DNA of 64,000 bases. Source: Dipteris shenzhenensis (Eukaryota > Polypodiophyta > Polypodiopsida > Gleicheniales). This document shows, piece by piece, positions 34,001 through 44,319 of this stretch. The first letter of the stretch is position 1. Each line of letters opens with the position of its first letter. The DNA lies in assembly GCA_047967505.1 (NCBI GenBank), contig CM106538.1. One strand, given 5' to 3'. The notes under the pieces are model-generated. The model was not told where the DNA came from and did not search any database. It was given only the letters and a program-made list of their open reading frames with translations. A program made the position numbers and the translations under genes.

Positions 34001-35416
34001 CGAGGTGAACGGCGCCATCAACGTCGCCTGCATGCTAGGCTGGACCAGGGATGGAATGTGCCTCCACACCTCCTCACGGGCACGACTGGCACGAGGGGCA
34101 AGCGGCTCCTACTGGAAGAGGGTCCTGTAAAAGTCAGTGGCCAACCCCAGGACCTCCCCCGGATCCGTAACGATGTGACCATCCGCTGTCCTGAGACTCC
34201 GAAGCTGATCACCTGCAGCTCTCTGGCCATGCGTCCTGAAGAACTCCCTGCACATCCGGTCACCCTTTCGGGCCCAAAAGGAGCGAGAGGCGTGAAAGGA
34301 AAACTCGGAACGACGCTGGAATATCTCCTCCAGGAGGGCTCTGGCTCGAAGGGCCTGGATCCGTAGCTCCTCCGAACCCGGGGAAGCCTGCTGGAGTCGC
34401 TGAATGGAGGCGAGGTCCCTCCGAAGAGCTCTCTCTCTGCCCCACCAATCCTGTCGAACCTGTAAAGCTGCGAGCTGGCAGATCTGGCTAGACTCCTGCA
34501 GAGCCTGTGCGACTGAGTCTACCAGATCCACGCCCTCCCCCCAATCTCTGTCCCAAAGACTGCATATGTTGCTGCGCACGTCCACCCTCGAGAAGATGGA
34601 GTCGGGAATCCTGCATGATCGGGAGGGGAGGGTCTGGGCTGCCGAATCTAAGGAGAGGAGCACAGGCGCATGATCGGAGAGTGTCGTCCCTGGAACTATA
34701 CCCGCCTGGCCGCCTCTGCTGATGGCCCAATCACTGACATAAAATCTATCAAGCCTCTCCAGGAGTCTGCCTCCTTCCCTGCGGAAGCCCCAAGAGAAGT
34801 CCAGGCTCCCGTGCCAACGCCGGAAGGACGGGTCTCTCCAACTGTCCCTCCCTCCCGTCTCAAAGATGAAAGAGTCCCAAGCTGACTGCTCTGCCTGGGC
34901 CATACCTGTGAACTCCGGACCTCTGCCCTGCTGGTCCTCCAAGGTCTCCAGGTTGTTGAAGTCTCCTCCAACAATCCAGGAATCCATGTCTGGAAGAATC
35001 CCTGTAAGTGTCCTCCAGAAGGTGGCTCTGCAACGGAGGTCTGTGGGGGCATAAATGTTGAGGATGCCTATTTTGGACCCCTCCAAGTCCAGGCCTACCC
35101 AAAGGGCTCGGCCAGGAATCAACGTGCCGTGACCGAAAACTCCCTGGGCTAACTGCTCGCACACGGAAGTACAAACACCCCCACTCCTCCCCTGAGCGCC
35201 GATCGAGGGCTCCCAATAAGTGTAGGACCGTCCAGGGAGAACCTTCCCGCAGCTACGGGAATGAGCCGCAGAAAGCTTGTGCTCCTGGAGCAAAAGTACA
35301 TCCAAACGACCAATCACTGCAGGCTGAAGTTCCTGCCGCAGCATGAGCTTCCTGGGACCACGGGTGCCAGAAGAGTGAAACCCGTTCACATTCCAGGATA
35401 CGAGGTGTAAGCTCAT
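31029..35416 (-). pseudogene. LINE-B ORF2: endonuclease, reverse transcriptase, zf-RVT
   Basis: From ATG at 35,416. The APE-type endonuclease has LVSWNVNGFHSSGTRG, LLLQEHK, GGDFNN and LSDHAPVLLSL. The RT has LICLIPKGG, LLLDFEKAYDRVDWSFLEG, SVRQGCPLAPYLF and SEYANDTALYV, where the FADD/YADD box reads YAND. The C-terminus has the zf-RVT region RKISYFLWLLAHKGLPVG with CCQICHADEETPKHCLWSC. Breaks: in-frame TAG at 34,109 after YRTLFQ, TAG at 33,233 just after the YAND box, and a frameshift near 32,265. About 1,460 codons in all. Confidence 0.95.
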
Positions 35417-37468
35417 GGAGAGGGATGGGGGGCTGCGAACAGCTGTCTGCTCGCGGTCGAAGTCGAAGAAGAACCAGACATATCGGAATGGAGGCGCTGC
35501 CGCTTATGAGAAGGTTTGGAGGGGGAGACGGGGTCGTCCTGCCCGTTCTTCAACACCTTCAGCAAAGGCGAGAGGCCTTTGGTGCCATGAGCAAAAGCTT
35601 TCTCGATCCAGCTCGAGATCTCTGAAGAGGTCATCCCATAGAAGGTTCGGAGTTTCTGCTGGGACCAAGCTCTGACATCCTGGGGGAGAGGCCATGACAG
35701 GGGAGGTCGGAGGATCACAATCAGTCGGAAGCGTTTGGCGGCGCAACGCCACCGCAAGCGCACATCGCCCTCGGACCACTGAGTCTCGAGGAGCTGCCCA
35801 CCGGACGGGCCTATCCAGGAGCACACCTGGGCGTGTGTCTGCTCTCTGAGAGCCTCCCAAACCGAGTCGTCTGTCCAGGTCTCGGTGCCATCGCTGAGGA
35901 ACGTGAATGCGAAGCTAGGGCCATCCCTGGGAGCCAAGGCACCAATCCTCCCATCCGCCCCTTTGCGGAGCAGGAAAATACTGATGTCGAGACAAGCCGG
36001 GAAGGTCCCAAGGTCGGCCACATCCAGGTAGTCCCAGGGGCCAGATCTGTAAAAGTCTCGAGGAAGCTCTCTCTCCTGGAGCTGAGACCCAACTGAGTCT
36101 GCCACTGAGGGGCTAGCGGGAAGGGAAACCTGCTCCACTGGTGGTGTAGACTCCGGGTGTCCTGCCAACGAGGGGGGAGGGGGAGGAGGCTGAGGGACAG
36201 GCAACTCTGACTCCACGGAGGCGACTGGCGGAGAGGGTGGAGGAGGTGGAGCGGGGGCTGCACTCGGCTGGGAAGCCGGTGGTGCAGCTAACTCTGCGGG
36301 AGAGGCGAGGGGGACCAGGGGGGGGGGGGGATGGGGGTGCAACTGGAACTGGGGCTGAGAGGGAGGAAGAGAAGACTGAGGAAGAGGAGGCGGGGACTGA
36401 AGCTGCGGGTCGGGCGACGGGGGGGGGGGGAGACTGGGGAGGGGGCTGGGGCGGGGAGAAAAGGGGCGGGGGAACGGGAGAGAGGGGGAACTGAGGCTGT
36501 GGAGGGCGGGCTGCCGTCGAGGAAGAAGCTCTCCCAGACCCCTGGGGCGGCTGCCTGACAGATCTCTGGGGTGCTGCTGCAGGAAGGGTAACCTCTGCCT
36601 CCTTGCCTTTATCCGAAGTCTTCTTGTTCTTTCCCCTTTTCCTTTTAACCTCAGTCCAACCGCCCACTACCTCTGGGCCAGACTCCTGCTGTCCCGGCTC
36701 CTCCTGGCGTGGCTGTCCAGGGGGTGGGGGTGGAGGCGGAGGGGTCGGGGGCGGGGGCGGGGGGGGTCGAGACGAACTGGCGAACCGTGGACAAGCAGCC
36801 GCCAAGTGCCCAAAGCCGTGGCACCGCAGGCACTAACCTGGCTGTCCGGTGACAATCATGCTCTGGGTGATGCTGCCGGCACCTGTCACAATCTCGATCA
36901 CAGCAGGGAGAGTCGCAGGATCCGCCACAGCCACTCGGACTCGGGGGGCTCCTGCCGTGGTCACCGCGTCGGCAAAGGTGTCGTGCATAACCCAGCCAAA
37001 ATGGGAGCCCAAGTCCCTGAAAATCGGGCGCAACTCTGCAGCAAGCCCTGGAAAAACAAGTGTCACTGGGTGTCGAGGTATGCGGAACCGAGCATCGAAC
37101 TCCGCTGCGCTGAATCCACGGTACCACGGGACTATCATGATAATCTTCCCATCCACCGAGGTGGGGGAACTGGCAATCAGGTTGCTCGCAGCTTTCTCAG
37201 TGGAGAGTTTGAGCCAGAAGATGCCCCTTCCCATAAGGGCCACCTCCTCAATATGCCCATCCTCTAGCAGGAGAGTGGACTGGAGCCAGTCCCTGATGGC
37301 TACCTTGGAGGGGGAGTGACCAATGACTCTACCGTAAACAGAGGTACGCGCAAAGTCAATGGCAACCTCCTGAACACGAGATGATTGTCGCTCTGTCAGG
37401 ATAACGCGGTAGGCATCTGGAGAGGGAGAGTCCGACTGGGCCTCCGGATCCGGGCGAGGGGCCGCCAT
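35413..37468 (-). pseudogene. LINE-B ORF1 protein with zinc knuckle
   Basis: Start chosen at ATG 37,468 (MAAPRPDPEAQSDSP), at the end of the C-rich leader; the frame is open farther up but only as low-complexity Pro/Ser. An N-terminal domain like DUF4283 follows (GRGIFWLKLSTEKAASNLI, FRIPRHPVTLVFPGL). There is a stop at 36,833, and directly after it the knuckle CLRCHGFGHLAAACP. A Pro-rich linker contains C runs where the frame shifts (36,113-36,342). The C-terminal part has GPWDYLDVADLGTFP. It would bind element RNA. Its stop TGA overlaps the ORF2 ATG. Confidence 0.85.
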
Positions 37469-38236
37469 ACCGCCAAGACTAACTGCAAGCTTCCGATGAG
37501 GAGTATGAACAGGCTGCCACCCCAAAAAGGGGGGGGGACGAAGCGGGAGGTGGAGCCTGGGGGTGAGGCGGGTGAGGCGAGGTGAGGGGGCGGGGGGGTC
37601 GGAACGGAGGGCGGGGTGAAGGGAGCGGGGTGCGGGGAAAAAACGGGGGGGCGCGGGAGGGCGGGGGGGGGTGGCGGGGGCGGAGAGCGGAATGGAGGCG
37701 GGGGGCGGGGAGAGCGGAATGGAGGCGGGGGGGCGGGTGAAGTGAGAGGGGTCGGCGGGTGGGTGAGAGCGGGGGAGGGAGGGGGTGAGGCGAAGCGAGG
37801 GGGGGGTGGGGTGAAGCGAGGTGGGGCGGAGGGGGCGGAGTGGATGAGAGCGGAGGGGGGGTGAGAGAGCGGCTGAGACCAGGGGAAGGGGGGAGTGGAG
37901 GCGTGAGGAGGAAGTGGCGAGGGTGAGGTGAGAAGGAGCGAGGGGGAAGGGGGGAGTGGAGGCGGCGGGGGTGAGGGGAAATGGAGCGACGGGGCGGGGC
38001 GGGAGAGAAGTGAGGGGGGCGGGATGGAGCGGAGCGGAGGGCGAGAGAGAGCAGCGAGGGGGGGGGGCGAGAGCGAGGCGAGGGCGCAGCGGGGTGGGGT
38101 GACCGGCGGGTGAGGGGGAGGGGGGGCGGGGGGCGAGGGCGGAGGGGGAGGGAAGGGAGTGGAGGTGGTCGCGGCGGGGGGAGGAGCTAGGGGGAGGTAG
38201 AGCGAGCTGCGGTAGGGAGGGGAAGCTCACAGGAGC
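37469..38236 (-). promoter_or_regulatory. C-rich 5' leader of LINE-B
   Basis: About 770 bases in which the element's sense strand is overwhelmingly C with CTC and CCCCC runs, and the plus strand is G with many G3-G8 tracts. It begins GAGCTCCTGTGAGC at the 5' end. As in other LINEs it should contain the internal promoter, but no box can be named. The long open frame across it is compositional. Confidence 0.7.
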
Positions 38237-38675
38237 TCTTATGGTGAGTTTTGCTTGGGGTTCTTCCATTTGGACAAATCTTGGTTCGCCGACATATTGC
38301 TCGTGCCACTTGTCGTTGATGTCTGCCCTTGTAGGATTCTATGCCTCACCTATTTTGGCATTGCCCTGAATCTTGTCACTTTTTGTTTTTGCTACAACAA
38401 CGCCTTCAGGCCCGTTTTCCTAGTGCTTGCTTTGGCAAGCTATTCTAGCTGTTTGGTGTTTACCCTATCAAGCAACAATACAATCTTTTGGTTCGTTATT
38501 GGGCACTATGGACATTATGGAAGGACCGCAACCATAGGGTCTTTGGTGATCTGTCCCTGGCTAAGTATCACTTCTTCCAAGCATCTATACAGCAGTCCTT
38601 CTTCGACTTTCTGCATGCACGGGATCTTTATTATCCTGCTTTCTTGTCATATAATGAGATCTTCTAGGTTGTAGT

Positions 38676-39358
38676 TGTGTCACGTGCACCAAGTAAAGCC
38701 CAAGTTGCAGTGACAACTGATTGCCTTGTCAGCAACACCCTATGCACCCTATTTGCAAGGTTTTGGGGGCCCCAAAGGGCAGCACCAAGTATAACGAAAT
38801 GGGATGGGGAAAGCGACTTTTATAGGCAGCCTTAGCCCCTCCCAAGTCAGCCCATAGGGCTGCTAAAACCAGCCCTACCAGCCAGGCAACCAGCCGACTG
38901 GCTGGTTGGCCTGTTTGGGGTGGTCAAGTCAAGCCCTACAGCCCCCTATACAAGAGGGCTCGTGCCCTCTGTTTCCTCATTCAGTTCCCAGCCTCCATTG
39001 TGTCCTGTTTCAGCAGCATAACTCTATCTCCCACAGTCGCAATTAGGGAAGTTATTTCACGTCAGCTTGTTAGCTGATTTGGCACTCTTGTACAATTAGT
39101 AGTTTGGGCATTTATGCCAGCATCATCAATAAAGCAATGTATATCTAGACGAATCCAGGAACATGCCCAAACTCATCCTCTTAAAACACAACACAGTGCA
39201 GTTTCAATCTCATGATAGTCACTCAAAAGGTTGAAAACCATAAACTTCATCATGAATAAAGCAGTATACAATAGTAAGGAAGATCTTTGGTGTCTCTCAT
39301 GCTTGAGTTCTCCTTTTATGTTCCTATATTCATGCATAGCATGTCCCCACTTATTACA
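38676..39358 (+). repeat. LTR of an unidentified plus-strand retrotransposon (LTR-D)
   Basis: Starts TGTGTCACGTGC inside the end of the LINE-A copy and ends TTATTACA. It is followed at once by TTGGTATTAGAGC (39,359-39,371), one change from the initiator-Met primer site. It contains repeat R inverted and a CACGTG G-box near its start. No gag-pol follows; the element is cut about 200 bases on. No partner LTR in the window. Confidence 0.6.
39138..39239. repeat. Dispersed repeat R, copy 3 (inverted)
   Basis: Inverted relative to copies 1 and 2. It shares CTAGACGAATCCAGGAACAT, AAACTCATCCTCT and GATCTCATGATAGTCACTCA-like words. It lies inside LTR-D. Confidence 0.7.
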
Positions 39359-39554
39359 TTGGTATTAGAGCAGCATGGCTCCTTCTGATCAGAATTGGGT
39401 TGGAGGGAGTCTTGGCAACAAAGCTCAATAATGGGGATTCAGTAAATAGAGAAGAGAGCATGGTGGGGATACTATGTAATTTTGTATTTTGTGCATAACA
39501 CAGACTAGTGGTAGTACCATACTCCATTAGCCTCTCCCTCCCTCCATCGTGCAT

Positions 39555-41071
39555 CGATCCGGCTCCAGTCTTCCTCGAATGAGCACCTTCTTTTGATTTG
39601 AGAAGTCACCCTCCTTCTTACCTTGAAAGACCATCGTGGGGATGGTGTTCAAAGCAGGGAAGACGGCATGCATAGCTGAGGATGGAGGCAGGGTTAGAAG
39701 AGCCAATACATTGACGGACGAAGTAGGCGCTTTCGCAGCCTTTTTCGCAAACCACTTTGGACAATCCTTCTTGCCATGCCCAACAATGTGGTAGCAAAGA
39801 AAGCAACGATGTTCTAGGTGGCACCACTTCTATTCATCGGGATGTAGATAGCCTCCTGCAATACCCGCTTTAGCCTTCTCATCCGGAGTCATCTTTGGCT
39901 TGGACTCCTTTTGACCATAAGCATGGCCGTCTTTCTTTTGGTACTGGTTGTCCTTCTTCTTATCCTTACCCGCTCTGTTTTTTGACTGTTGAGGGGCTTT
40001 GGAATCCTTCTGGACCTGCTTGGGCTTTCCCCCATTCAGCATCATCTCTTGATTCTGGGAGTCAACACCCGCTCATAATCCAACGGGTCGAAGTTCCAGA
40101 TGGTAAACGGATGTTAGGGTCCAATCCTCGAATGAATTGCTTCATCTTGTCGCTCTCAGACACGACTAACTGCTACGCCAAAGTGATAACCTTGTTACTA
40201 TACATCAACACAAGCAAACCATTTTGGGAGGAACGAGAAAACTCATCCTTCACATTAAGCATATATTGTGGCGGTAGAAAACGAGCTTTGAGGTCGGTAA
40301 CAAACGTTGCCCAAACAAAATTCATCTTAAAAGTTATTGGGTTCGTATACTTACTAGCCCAATGTTACCACCAGGTAACCGCCTCACCGATAAGATGAGG
40401 GGCTGCTAGGTGGACTTTGTCTTGCTCATCTTGAATCTGTGCTAACGAAAAATGAGCGACAAACTAATGAATAAATTGAAGAATAACTGAATGGCCACCA
40501 TTACCATCGTGCTTAACAAAATTTGTAGTGGACCGGGTGAGTGGTGTTACCTTTGTCGATGACAAAGCCGTGGCAGTGATTGTTGCTGCACTGAGACTTG
40601 CCTGCATAGTGGTCAACATCTGTTTGTGTTGGAGAAGCATCGCCTCTCGGTCTAGGTTTTGTTGCCTCTCTGTCTAGGCGAGCTCTACGCATCGCAATAA
40701 CTCCTCATTCCTACGTTCATCACACATCACTAAGAGCAATGTTTCAAAATCTGTGGTTCCTCTTTCTTTCAACGGCTTTTTTGCTTCTTTTTCCTCCAGA
40801 CGTTATTTTGTCTGGTCCAATTGTCTTCCTTTCTTCTAGCTGGGACGAATGTTCTTTGAGTTGTTGTAGGAGGACCCGATTCTGCTCCAAAAGGTTCACC
40901 ATCACTTCTTGAGCACTTGGCGGAAGCGTATCTTTTTTGTAGTCTTTCTCCTCTTCATAGTCTTCAATGATGAATTTTTTTCCGGACCCTTCCATGGCAC
41001 TTGATTGTGTGTCCTTCCCGGAACTCAACACAACCATACACTCACAGTAGTCAAGCTGAATATAGACCAAA
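39555..41071 (-). pseudogene. Gag of a truncated LTR retrotransposon
   Basis: Read on the minus strand from about 40,995 (MEGSGKKFIIEDYEEEKDYK). A coiled coil (VNLLEQNRVLLQQLKEHSSQ) is followed by broken gag core (SESDKMKQFIRGLDPNIR) and a Lys-rich segment. A CCHC knuckle RCFLCYHIVGHGKKDCPK near 39,800 ends it. Several stops and frame changes. GCTCTGATACCA at 41,072-41,083 is its primer site, and the LTR begins at 41,085. No pol. Confidence 0.65.
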
Positions 41072-41083
41072 GCTCTGATACCA
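41072..41083 (-). other. Primer binding site (initiator-Met tRNA)
   Basis: TGGTATCAGAGC on the minus strand, one base from the LTR edge TGTTACA. Confidence 0.85.
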
Positions 41084-41084
41084 A

Positions 41085-41269
41085 TGTAACATGTAGCAGT
41101 AAACTCTTTGCTATCAAATGCATCTTTATGGCACAAAGGCTCTTCATTGCAAGCTGTAGCAAGGAGTGCGAACTCAAGAAAGTGACCATGCATCTATCTA
41201 TTCCCCGATCTTGTCCGGGCAGCAAGAGGTTGATCCTGTTTGCTGTCCCTCAATGTGTCAAGAAGCCAT
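41085..41269 (-). repeat. Truncated LTR of the gag fragment
   Basis: Starts TGTAACATGTAGCAG on the plus strand. It runs without a recognisable far end up to the hairpin at 41,270. Confidence 0.5.
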
Positions 41270-41368
41270 CTGGGAACTTGCCTTTGCTGTCTATTGGCAG
41301 CTCTTTCTTATATGTATACATATAATATAAGAAAGAGCTGCCAATAGACAGCAAAGGCAAGTTCCCAG
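41270..41368. repeat. Perfect inverted repeat, 44-base arms
   Basis: Arms 41,270-41,313 and 41,325-41,368 are exact reverse complements and the spacer is 11 bases (GTATACATATA). It lies at the boundary between the truncated LTR and copia A. It would fold into a very stable hairpin as RNA or a cruciform as DNA. Confidence 0.95.
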
Positions 41369-41419
41369 ATATATATTGCTTGTGCTGTATATGTATATAT
41401 ACATTCCCTCTCTCTCTCA

Positions 41420-42328
41420 TATTGGGATCATTTTGTGCTGGAAGAGGAACCTGCAAATCAGCATGGGGTGCTGGCTGATCATTGCTTGTTGGAGGGCCTG
41501 CAGGATGCTCATGTTGTTGGTCAAAGTCCCCTCCTAAGGGGAGAAGAGGTAACCAAGAGTCAAAGGCATCAAACATATCAACTTCTAGCTTTGCTTTGCA
41601 GTCCACAAGAGGAGAAGCTGAATGTTCAGCAAATATTACATCTCTACTAACAATAATCTTCCCAGTATTTGGTTGGTCAACCGATACCCTTTGCTCTCAT
41701 GGCTGTAAACAATAAATATGCATTTGATTGCCTTATCATCAAGCTTATGTCTCAATTGAGATGGTACACGTGCATATGCAAGAGACCCAAAAACTCTCAT
41801 GTGTGAAAGTGAAGGCTTCCTGCCTTTCCATGCTTCATAAGGTGTAACAGTCCTCAATGCCCTTGTAGGTGATCTATTCAGCACATAGTTGGCATAGATC
41901 ACTGCATCAAGCCAAAATTTATTGGGCAAAGACTTGGCCGTAAGCATGCATCTGGCCATCTCCATAGTGGCCCTGTTCTTTCTTTCAGGAACAGGATTAT
42001 GCTGAGGAGTGTGAGGAGTAGTGCATGAGTGAGCAATGCCCCGTGAAGACAAAAATGCATCAAACTCCTTTGACATATACTCTCCCCCCCTATCTGTGTT
42101 GAGGGTGACAAGCTTGCATCCTAATTCATTCTCAACCATATTCAGCCACCTCTGAAAGCATGAGAAGACTTCAGATTTGGCTTTGAAAGTATATACCCAG
42201 CAATATCTTGTGAAGTCATCAATTAGAGTCATGAAATATTTGTACCCACCAATGGCATTTGTCCTCATTGGGCCACAGACATCACTGTGCACTAGCTGCA
42301 ATGTCCTTTGTGACGAAAAGGAAACCAA
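41420..42328 (-). pseudogene. Copia A integrase
   Basis: Catalytic core with LVHSDVCGPM (Asp), TLNTDRGGEYMSKEF (Asp) and PQHNPVPERKNRATMEMAR (Glu), then NKFWLDAVIYANYVLNRSPT and VFGSLAYARVP. It ends with a frame change near 41,640 and continues as IVSRDVIFAEHSASP-like linker. The D,D,E triad is intact. The upstream zinc region is separated by a frame change near 42,330-42,440. Confidence 0.9.
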
Positions 42329-42437
42329 TGCATCTTACCCAAAAGACAACCCTCACACACATGTTTGGAAACTGTGTGAGTTTGAGGTACATCATTTGCC
42401 ATGCCCTGTGCATGTAGCTTGGCAGGAGCTCTATAAT

Positions 42438-42926
42438 TTAGATGACCCATTCTCTCATGCCAAGATGAGTTTCAGCAAGCTGTGAATCTGAAATAACAAA
42501 TGCTTCAATAGAAAGTGCAGCTGAGTGATAATCAACGTGATAAAGTCCCTTTTTCAAAGTGCCAATGAGAACTATGGCATTGGCATCACGAAGATCATAT
42601 ACTAAGCATCTGTATCCATCAAAAATCACTCTCAAACCTGAAGTGGCAATTACTGAAATTGTAATCAAGTTGACCTCAATTCTAGGCACAAAAAAAACAT
42701 TTGTCAAAGTGATAGGATGGCTTGAAATGGATGTGAGCTGCACATCTCCAATTCCTTTTATAGCATAGGAAGCATTATTAGCACATGTGATAGTCCCCCC
42801 TCGAGGTGCATTAGCCAAGGAATGAAACAAATGTCTGCAAGAGGTTACGTGCTTGGAAGCACCACTATCAAAATACCAAGACTGAGCATCATTAGCAGAA
42901 AATACTGCATCAACTTTGGAGGGATC
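42438..42926 (-). pseudogene. Copia A protease and GAG-pre-integrase region
   Basis: Begins right of the inserted segment with DAVFSANDAQSWYFDSGASK, the copia retropepsin active site DSGAS followed by HVTSCRHLF. It continues ITCANNASYAIKGIGDVQLT and VFFVPRIEVNLITISVI. Typical copia order. Confidence 0.9.
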
Positions 42927-43305
42927 AAAAGAAAGAAAGAAAGTTTATTAAAGTCTTCGGGAGACCGTGAAGGTCTATGAGACTAAAGATAACTCATACA
43001 ATGAGCATAACGGTGGTGGTCTCAAAACGGGCCAATCAACCGTTTCTACAAAAAAAAGAGGTTATGAAGGACTATGTGTCTAGTCTTGATACAAAAAAGA
43101 TGTGTCTACCTCCAGATGATACAAAGAAGAAGAAGGGGGGGGCACAAAAAAGTGGGGCAGAGGGGGGAGATACAGTATACATGTACAGGTGGTGATCGTC
43201 AGAGACCAATCATAGAGGGGCCATCAAATGGGAAGTCGGAAAAAACCCTGCGATAGATGATTGGCCTCTGACGTCACGCGGCCTAGTCGAGCTCGGTCGT
43301 CAGGA
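42927..43305. mobile_element. Small insertion inside copia A
   Basis: About 375 bases that break the reading between gag (ending DDWAWAVHC) and protease (DAVFSA). It starts AAAGAAAGAAAGTTTATT and includes G runs near 43,136. No coding signal, no obvious terminal repeats and no clean target duplication. It could be a short LINE or SINE tail. Confidence 0.5.
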
Positions 43306-44319
43306 GCAATGGACAGCCCATGCCCAATCATCCTGGGGAGCATGTGCATGTGAGGCATCTGCTAGCTCATGGGATTCAATTGCATGTGAGGCATTTACTG
43401 TGAATCCTGCTTTCTTCTTCTCCGTAGCAATGCGCCTCCTGCATTCTGAAATTTCATGCCCTGGCTTGCGACAGTAGTTGCATCTTTTCTTCTTTGACTT
43501 ATCTGCTGTATTTTGAGATACATTGGAGGAATTGCCACTGTTAGGCGCATATTTAGGCTTGCCCATAGGCTTGGAAGCCTTGCCTTTTTCTTTTTGTTGT
43601 GAAGCAAATGCATGATCAAGAATAGTAGCTTGCCTAGTAGCACGACTTTGCTCTTCCTGCAAAAGCTAAGTGACGAACTGAGCAAATGAGTAGTGATCAG
43701 GATTTCCATTGGCTACAAGTCTAAGTGTTGTAGCAAACCCTTGATATGTGTCTGGCAGTCCATTCAATGTGGTGCTAACAAGCTGTGAATTAGGCACCAC
43801 TTCATCAATATTTGCAAGTTGCTCCATGAGGTCCTTGACCTTTGTTAAATATGTATCCATTGAGTCACTTTCCCGCATGCTGAGTTCCTGCAATTGTCTT
43901 CTCAAATATGCAACCCGTGCCTCATTGCCAACCTGATAAAGAGAAGCTAGCTTATCCCAAGCATCCTTTTCTGTCCTGCATGATCGGATGTGTGGAATAA
44001 TGATTCTCTTGCATGATAAGGCAATACATGAGTGTGCATTTGCATCTCTGAAGTCCCATCTGATCTGATCCTGAGTAGGAGTAGTGACAGGAGTACTTTT
44101 GGAAGAAGAGTCAGGAAGATTCCCCCCTAGAGGAGTGCCAGCAGTAGGGGCAGCCACTTGAGCATTGGCTGGTCTCAAATCAATACCTGAAATAATATTC
44201 CAAAAGTTTCTTGCAACTTGGATATGCTTCATAAGGTAGGACCACATAGGATAGTTGGTGCCATCCAACTTATCATCTTCACGCAGAATGTCAAACAAAT
44301 CATTGTTGTTGCCAGCCAT
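43300..44319 (-). pseudogene. Copia A Gag
   Basis: Start ATG 44,319 (MAGNNNDLFDIL). Features: KLDGTNYPMWSYLMKHIQVA, then a UBN2-type region with DAWDKLASLYQVGNEARVAY, LRRQLQELSMRESDSMDTYL and LNGLPDTYQGFATTLRL. A stop after FAQFVT (43,666) is followed in frame by LLQEEQSRATRQ-like sequence and the knuckle CNYCRKPGHEISEC. Otherwise well preserved. It forms the capsid and packages the RNA. Confidence 0.9.

Larger units (their letters stand above)
30900..38236 (-). mobile_element. Full-length LINE family B
   Basis: About 7.34 kb on the minus strand. It has a C-rich 5' leader (38,236-37,469), ORF1 (37,468-35,413), ORF2 (35,416-31,029), a 3' UTR and a T run at 30,900-30,904 that is its A tail. 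Perfect 16-base target duplications at 30,884-30,899 and 38,237-38,252. Full length and perfect duplications argue for a recent insertion. It nevertheless carries stops and frameshifts. Confidence 0.95.
30370..38670 (+). mobile_element. LINE family A copy split by LINE-B
   Basis: The left part is about 30,370-30,899: plus-strand words such as GLGQHYRPLWHLLSQML and RLEIIDSLKDWAL match the LINE-A connecting region. The right part is 38,237-38,670, matching the zf-RVT end of the copy at 45.6-46.0 kb (WHCPC-like, RYWALWTLW). The 16-base word TCTTATGGTGAGTTTT occurs at both break points. The copy is degenerate. Confidence 0.8.

Noticed and set aside
31240-36855. Many plus-strand frames across LINE-B.
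   Set aside because: They mirror the GC-rich minus-strand ORF1 and ORF2; no domain was seen.
37500-38269. Long proline/serine-rich open frame extending ORF1 upstream of 37,468.
   Set aside because: It follows from the near absence of A and T, so stop codons cannot occur; all frames there are open. It is leader, not protein.
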